Part shown: in pieces, positions 7,323-9,681 of the stretch
Layout: every line of letters begins with the position of its first letter
How positions within the stretch are numbered: the stretch's first letter is position 1
Source of the DNA: Actinomycetes bacterium
Lineage (GTDB): Bacteria; Actinomycetota; Actinomycetes; Actinomycetales; Dermatophilaceae
Reading direction: 5' to 3'
DNA: 9,681 nt
NCBI GenBank assembly: GCA_023451855.1
Contig: JAEXXY010000462.1
Coordinates: 1 to 9,681, forward strand
Notes under the pieces: generated by a model
What the model saw: the letters and a program-made list of their open reading frames with translations, nothing else
What the model was told of the DNA's origin: nothing
Databases searched by the model: none
Made by a program: the position numbers and the translations under genes

Positions 7323-7328
7323 TACCGT
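7323..7328 (+). promoter_or_regulatory. Possible -10 box of the second VWA gene
   Basis: TACCGT fits TANNNT and would start transcription near 7335, giving a 52-base leader that contains the hairpins described separately. No convincing -35 was seen. Read-through from the kinase gene is also possible. Confidence 0.35.
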
Positions 7329-7346
7329 TGCTCGGTGGTTCACCCC

Positions 7347-7386
7347 GACGCCCCGGCACCGGGGCGTCCTCATGTGAGGAAACCCC
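7347..7386 (+). promoter_or_regulatory. Structured leader with possible sequestered ribosome-binding site
   Basis: GACGCCCCGG (7347-7356) and CCGGGGCGTC (7359-7368) form a near-perfect hairpin (9 bp with a 4-base loop). Just after it, CCTCA (7368-7372) can pair with TGAGG (7375-7379), which contains the Shine-Dalgarno sequence GAGGA (7376-7380), six bases before the GTG at 7387. GGGG (7361-7364) could also pair with CCCC (7383-7386), an alternative to the first hairpin. There is no T-run, so a simple terminator is unlikely. A control role is inference. Confidence 0.4.
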
Positions 7387-9117
7387 GTGTCCAACCCGAC
7401 CCCTCCACGTCGCCCCGTCGGCCCGTACGAGCAGAGCCTTCTCGAGGGCCGCGCCGCCCGTAAGGCGCTCGAAGCCAAGCTGGCCCGCAGCCGTCGCACC
7501 CGCCGGATCGCCGCCGTGCTCGCCCTGGCGCTCGTGGTCGCCGGCGTCGGGGCGGGCGGGTTCACGTGGTGGCAGGGGCGCGACCAGACGCCCGTCGCCG
7601 CGCTGACCGGCACGCCGGGCAAGTCCTGTCCCGAGCGCACGCCGGTCTCGCTGTGGGTGTCGGAAGCCGCGCAGCCGGCCGTCCTGGCGCTCGCCAAGGA
7701 GTACCAGGCCGACCCCGACTCGCCGTGCGTCGACTTCGTGGTGCGCGGCAAGACCCCGATCGAGGCGATGATCGGCCTCGGCCAGGGTCAGCCCAACCGT
7801 CCCGACGGGTGGATCCCCGACTCCGGGCGCTGGGTCGAGCGCGTCAACGAGTCGGCCAAGATCAACGCCAAGATCGCCAAGCCCTTCGCCAAGAGCCCGC
7901 TCGTCGTCGCCATGGACCCCGAGCGGGCCAAGTCGCTCGACGGGCAGCCGACGTGGCTCGAGCTCGTCGGGTCCGACTCCCCCATCCGGATGAGCGACCC
8001 GCGCTCGACGACCGCCGGCATGCTGACGCTGGCCTCGGCGCTCCCCCAGCTGAGCGCCGAGCAGGGCCGGGTCGTCATCCCCAAGCTCGCCAAGGGCGCT
8101 GCCGCCTCGATCGACGAGCTCTTCTCGACCTACAACGCCAAGCCCGAGGACGCCGCCTCGTTCCCCGTCGCCGAGGCCGACCTCATCGACCACAACCGGC
8201 TCTACCCCGACCACCGCATGGTGTCGGTGACCCCGAGCGAGGGGACGCCCGCGTTCGAGTTCTCCCTGATCAACGTGGCCACCGACCCCGTCAAGGCCCA
8301 GGCCGTGGAGATGCTCCGCACCTACCTCATGACGCCGGACGCCGCCAAGATCCTGGCGCAGTTCGGCATCCGCTCCAGCGCGGTGCCGGTGTCGATGCCG
8401 ACGCCCACCGGCAGCGTCGGCGACGTGAAGATCGGCCCGTCGCCGGATGCCGCCACCGTGGCGGCCGCGACCGACACGTGGCAGTCGGCCACGACCGACT
8501 TCTCGATCCTGTCGGTGTTCGACGTGTCCGGGTCGATGAACGACAAGGTCGGCAACAGCACGCGCGTCGCCATCACCCAGGAGGCCGCCGGCATCGCCCT
8601 GTCGGCGCTGCCGAAGACGACGAAGCTCGGCCTCTGGGTCTTCTCCATCGACCAGGGCGGCAAGGGTCAGGACTGGCGCGAGCTGGCTCCGATCGGCCGC
8701 CTCGACGACGACAGCCACCGCGCTCAGGTCGCCACCGCGGCCGCGACCCTGTCGAAGAACATCGGGGGCGGCACGGGCCTGTACGACACGATCTGGGCCG
8801 CCTACCAGAAGGCCAAGACGCAGTACGACCCAGAGCGCGTCAACGCCGTCGTCATCCTCACCGACGGGCGCAACGACGACCCCAGCGGCATCTCCCTCGA
8901 GCAGCTCAAGGCCAACCTGCGCGCCGCGAGCGACCCGAACAAGCCGATCGCCATCACCACCATCGGCATCGGGCCCGACGTCGACGCCACGGCGCTGACC
9001 GCGATCTCGAAGATGACCTACTCCGACTTCTACTCGGCGCCGACCCCGGCCGACATGACGACCGTGCTCGCGCGGGCGCTGTTCGACCACGACTGCAAGA
9101 ACGGGCGCTGCGTCTGA
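7387..9117 (+). CDS. Membrane-anchored substrate-binding and VWA domain protein
   Basis: The protein has 576 residues. A basic cytoplasmic tail of 40 residues, ending RSRRTRR, leads to one membrane helix at about 41-60 and a large extracytoplasmic part. Residues about 85-345 resemble a bacterial solute-binding domain, with Cys81 and Cys114 placed to form a disulfide. Residues about 372-565 are a VWA domain with a complete metal-ion site: DVSGS (Asp379, Ser381, Ser383), Thr463 in GGGTGLYDT and Asp493 in LTDGRNDD. The end carries Cys570 and Cys575. VWA domains usually bind protein partners through the metal. This fusion is known as a family in actinobacteria but, as far as I know, has no established function. 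The GTG at 7387 follows GAGGA by six bases. The truncated gene at the left edge is a paralog. A strong terminator follows. Confidence 0.9.
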   Translation: MSNPTPPRRPVGPYEQSLLEGRAARKALEAKLARSRRTRRIAAVLALALVVAGVGAGGFTWWQGRDQTPVAALTGTPGKSCPERTPVSLWVSEAAQPAVLALAKEYQADPDSPCVDFVVRGKTPIEAMIGLGQGQPNRPDGWIPDSGRWVERVNESAKINAKIAKPFAKSPLVVAMDPERAKSLDGQPTWLELVGSDSPIRMSDPRSTTAGMLTLASALPQLSAEQGRVVIPKLAKGAAASIDELFSTYNAKPEDAASFPVAEADLIDHNRLYPDHRMVSVTPSEGTPAFEFSLINVATDPVKAQAVEMLRTYLMTPDAAKILAQFGIRSSAVPVSMPTPTGSVGDVKIGPSPDAATVAAATDTWQSATTDFSILSVFDVSGSMNDKVGNSTRVAITQEAAGIALSALPKTTKLGLWVFSIDQGGKGQDWRELAPIGRLDDDSHRAQVATAAATLSKNIGGGTGLYDTIWAAYQKAKTQYDPERVNAVVILTDGRNDDPSGISLEQLKANLRAASDPNKPIAITTIGIGPDVDATALTAISKMTYSDFYSAPTPADMTTVLARALFDHDCKNGRCV

Positions 9118-9136
9118 GCGCACCGGACACCCGCCG

Positions 9137-9172
9137 AAGGGGCCCCCACCGCGACCGCGGTGGGGGCCCCTT
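9137..9172 (+). terminator. Strong intrinsic terminator after the second VWA gene
   Basis: The arms 9137-9153 and 9156-9172 are perfect 17-base reverse complements (AAGGGGCCCCCACCGCG and its complement), giving a stem of about 16 bp with a 4-base loop 19 bases after the stop codon. The 3' arm ends in TT and is followed by CACGTT, so the T-run is poor, as is common in actinobacteria. The flanking AA/TT lets it work in either direction. Confidence 0.85.
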
Positions 9173-9337
9173 CACGTTGCACGGCTGCCACCCCGCCCGC
9201 ACGGCAACGCGGAGGTGCGGGTATGAGCGCGGTGCCCCATACGTCCCAATGAGCGCTCCCGCATCACCGACCGCCAGATCACGGTGCGATAGCAACGCTG
9301 GACCGCCTCCCTCCATCACGGTAGGAATGGACTACGA
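9173..9337. other. Non-coding region upstream of the ABC lipoprotein gene
   Basis: I see no convincing gene. CCCGCAC (9196-9202) and GTGCGGG (9215-9221) could form a 7-bp stem, and the octamer ATCACGGT occurs twice (9278-9285 and 9315-9322). TAGGAAT (9322-9328) and TACGAA (9333-9338) are the most A/T-rich promoter-like spots, but neither is a full TANNNT at a clear distance from a -35. The promoter of the next gene is therefore not located. Confidence 0.4.
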
Positions 9338-9357
9338 AACGTGACTCTGCTCACGTT
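9338..9357. promoter_or_regulatory. CRP/GlxR-like operator
   Basis: AACGTGA and TCACGTT are perfect 7-base inverted repeats separated by CTCTGC. The core GTGA-N6-TCAC equals the core of the CRP/FNR-family consensus TGTGA-N6-TCACA used by actinobacterial CRP/GlxR proteins; the outer T/A are C/G here. It is centred about 54 bases before the ATG of a sugar-type ABC lipoprotein, a usual kind of target. Whether it activates or represses cannot be told, because the promoter is not located. Confidence 0.6.
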
Positions 9358-9401
9358 GATCGGTGGGGATCGACGGCACGACTCAACGACGAGGAGCGAG
9401 C

Positions 9402-9681
9402 ATGACCGGTTTTCCGAGACGGGCCCTCACGACGGCAGGTGCGGTCGCGGCCGCGATGGCGCTGTTGTCCGGGTGCTTGCAGAACCCCAACGCCAGTGGT
9501 GGAAGCGGCGGCGCCGGCGGCACCGGCAACGCCGTTGCGCAGGGAGGCAGCGCTCCGAACGACAAGGTCGTCACCATCCTCGGTGCCTTCGGCGGCGACG
9601 AGGAGAAGAACTTCAACGCCTCGCTCGCCAAGTTCGAGCAGCAGTCCGGCATCAAGGTGCAGTACACGTCCGACCAGGACT
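9402..9681 (+). CDS. Sugar ABC-transporter substrate-binding lipoprotein, 3' truncated
   Basis: Only the first 93 residues are visible. The signal peptide has PRR, then a hydrophobic Ala-rich stretch, ending in the lipobox LLSGC, with Cys25 as the lipidated residue. A Gly/Ser/Ala-rich linker (about 30-52) tethers the binding domain, which starts at KVVTILGAFGGDEEKN and continues ASLAKFEQQSGIKVQY. This start (strand, then GAF-GDE, then a helix ending in a 'TGI-V-Y'-type turn) is typical of family-1 solute-binding proteins for oligosaccharides such as alpha-glucosides. The ATG at 9402 follows GAGGAG (9391-9396) by five bases. It should deliver a sugar to membrane permeases encoded downstream, outside the window. 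A CRP/GlxR-like inverted repeat lies upstream. The exact sugar cannot be told. Confidence 0.88.
   Translation, partial: MTGFPRRALTTAGAVAAAMALLSGCLQNPNASGGSGGAGGTGNAVAQGGSAPNDKVVTILGAFGGDEEKNFNASLAKFEQQSGIKVQYTSDQD

Noticed and set aside
7347..7368. Rho-independent terminator of the kinase gene
   Set aside because: No T-run follows and the hairpin is only 18 bases before the next start codon, inside its likely leader.
7294..9123. A 609-codon open frame antisense to the second VWA gene
   Set aside because: The + strand encodes a protein with a membrane helix, a complete MIDAS and a paralog in the same window; the antisense product has only Gly/Arg/Val-rich shadow composition.
9263..9322. Repeat array based on ATCACGGT/ATCACCG
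   Set aside because: Only two exact octamers and one partial copy are present with no regular spacing; too little for a CRISPR or iteron array.

Overview
The window is very GC-rich, with G or C at almost every third codon position, GTG starts and TANNNT-type -10 boxes. Its core gene order, ispH <-> xseA-xseB, DUF4245 <-> glpX, is a known actinobacterial arrangement; from memory, Mycobacterium tuberculosis has the same genes in the Rv1099c-Rv1110 neighbourhood. I read it as chromosomal DNA of a high-GC actinobacterium, perhaps near Intrasporangiaceae/Micrococcales; that placement is inference. I see no tRNA, rRNA, CRISPR array, insertion sequence or phage gene.

Layout, left to right. (1) 3-1445 (+): the 3' part of a gene for a substrate-binding/von Willebrand A (VWA) fusion protein. 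(2) 1539-2615 (-): ispH, last step of the MEP isoprenoid pathway. (3) 2740-4275 and 4286-4582 (+): xseA and xseB, the two subunits of exonuclease VII; XseA carries a roughly 100-residue Ala/Thr/Lys/Pro tail. (4) 4616-5236 (-): a one-helix membrane-anchored DUF4245 protein. (5) 5331-6323 and 6334-7260 (+): glpX (class II fructose-1,6-bisphosphatase) and a PfkB-family sugar kinase, probably one operon. (6) 7387-9117 (+): a complete substrate-binding/VWA protein, paralogous to the first. (7) A strong terminator, a CRP/GlxR-like inverted repeat, then from 9402 the start of a family-1 sugar ABC-transporter lipoprotein that runs off the right edge.

The housekeeping genes cover isoprenoid synthesis, DNA repair and gluconeogenesis. 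They sit between two same-strand paralogs whose metal sites differ: the right copy has a complete MIDAS motif (DxSxS...T...D), while the left copy has lost the Thr and the second Asp. Several genes (ispH, xseA, perhaps xseB and DUF4245) have a -10-like hexamer ending 6-7 bases before the start codon and no well-placed Shine-Dalgarno sequence, the pattern of leaderless mRNA. The glpX-kinase pair and the sugar-binding lipoprotein suggest carbohydrate uptake and a fructose-phosphate node, with possible cAMP-receptor-type control at the right end. I found no clearly new multi-gene system. The most unusual elements are the paralog pair with one decayed metal site, the histone-like XseA tail, and the structured leader of the right-hand VWA gene.
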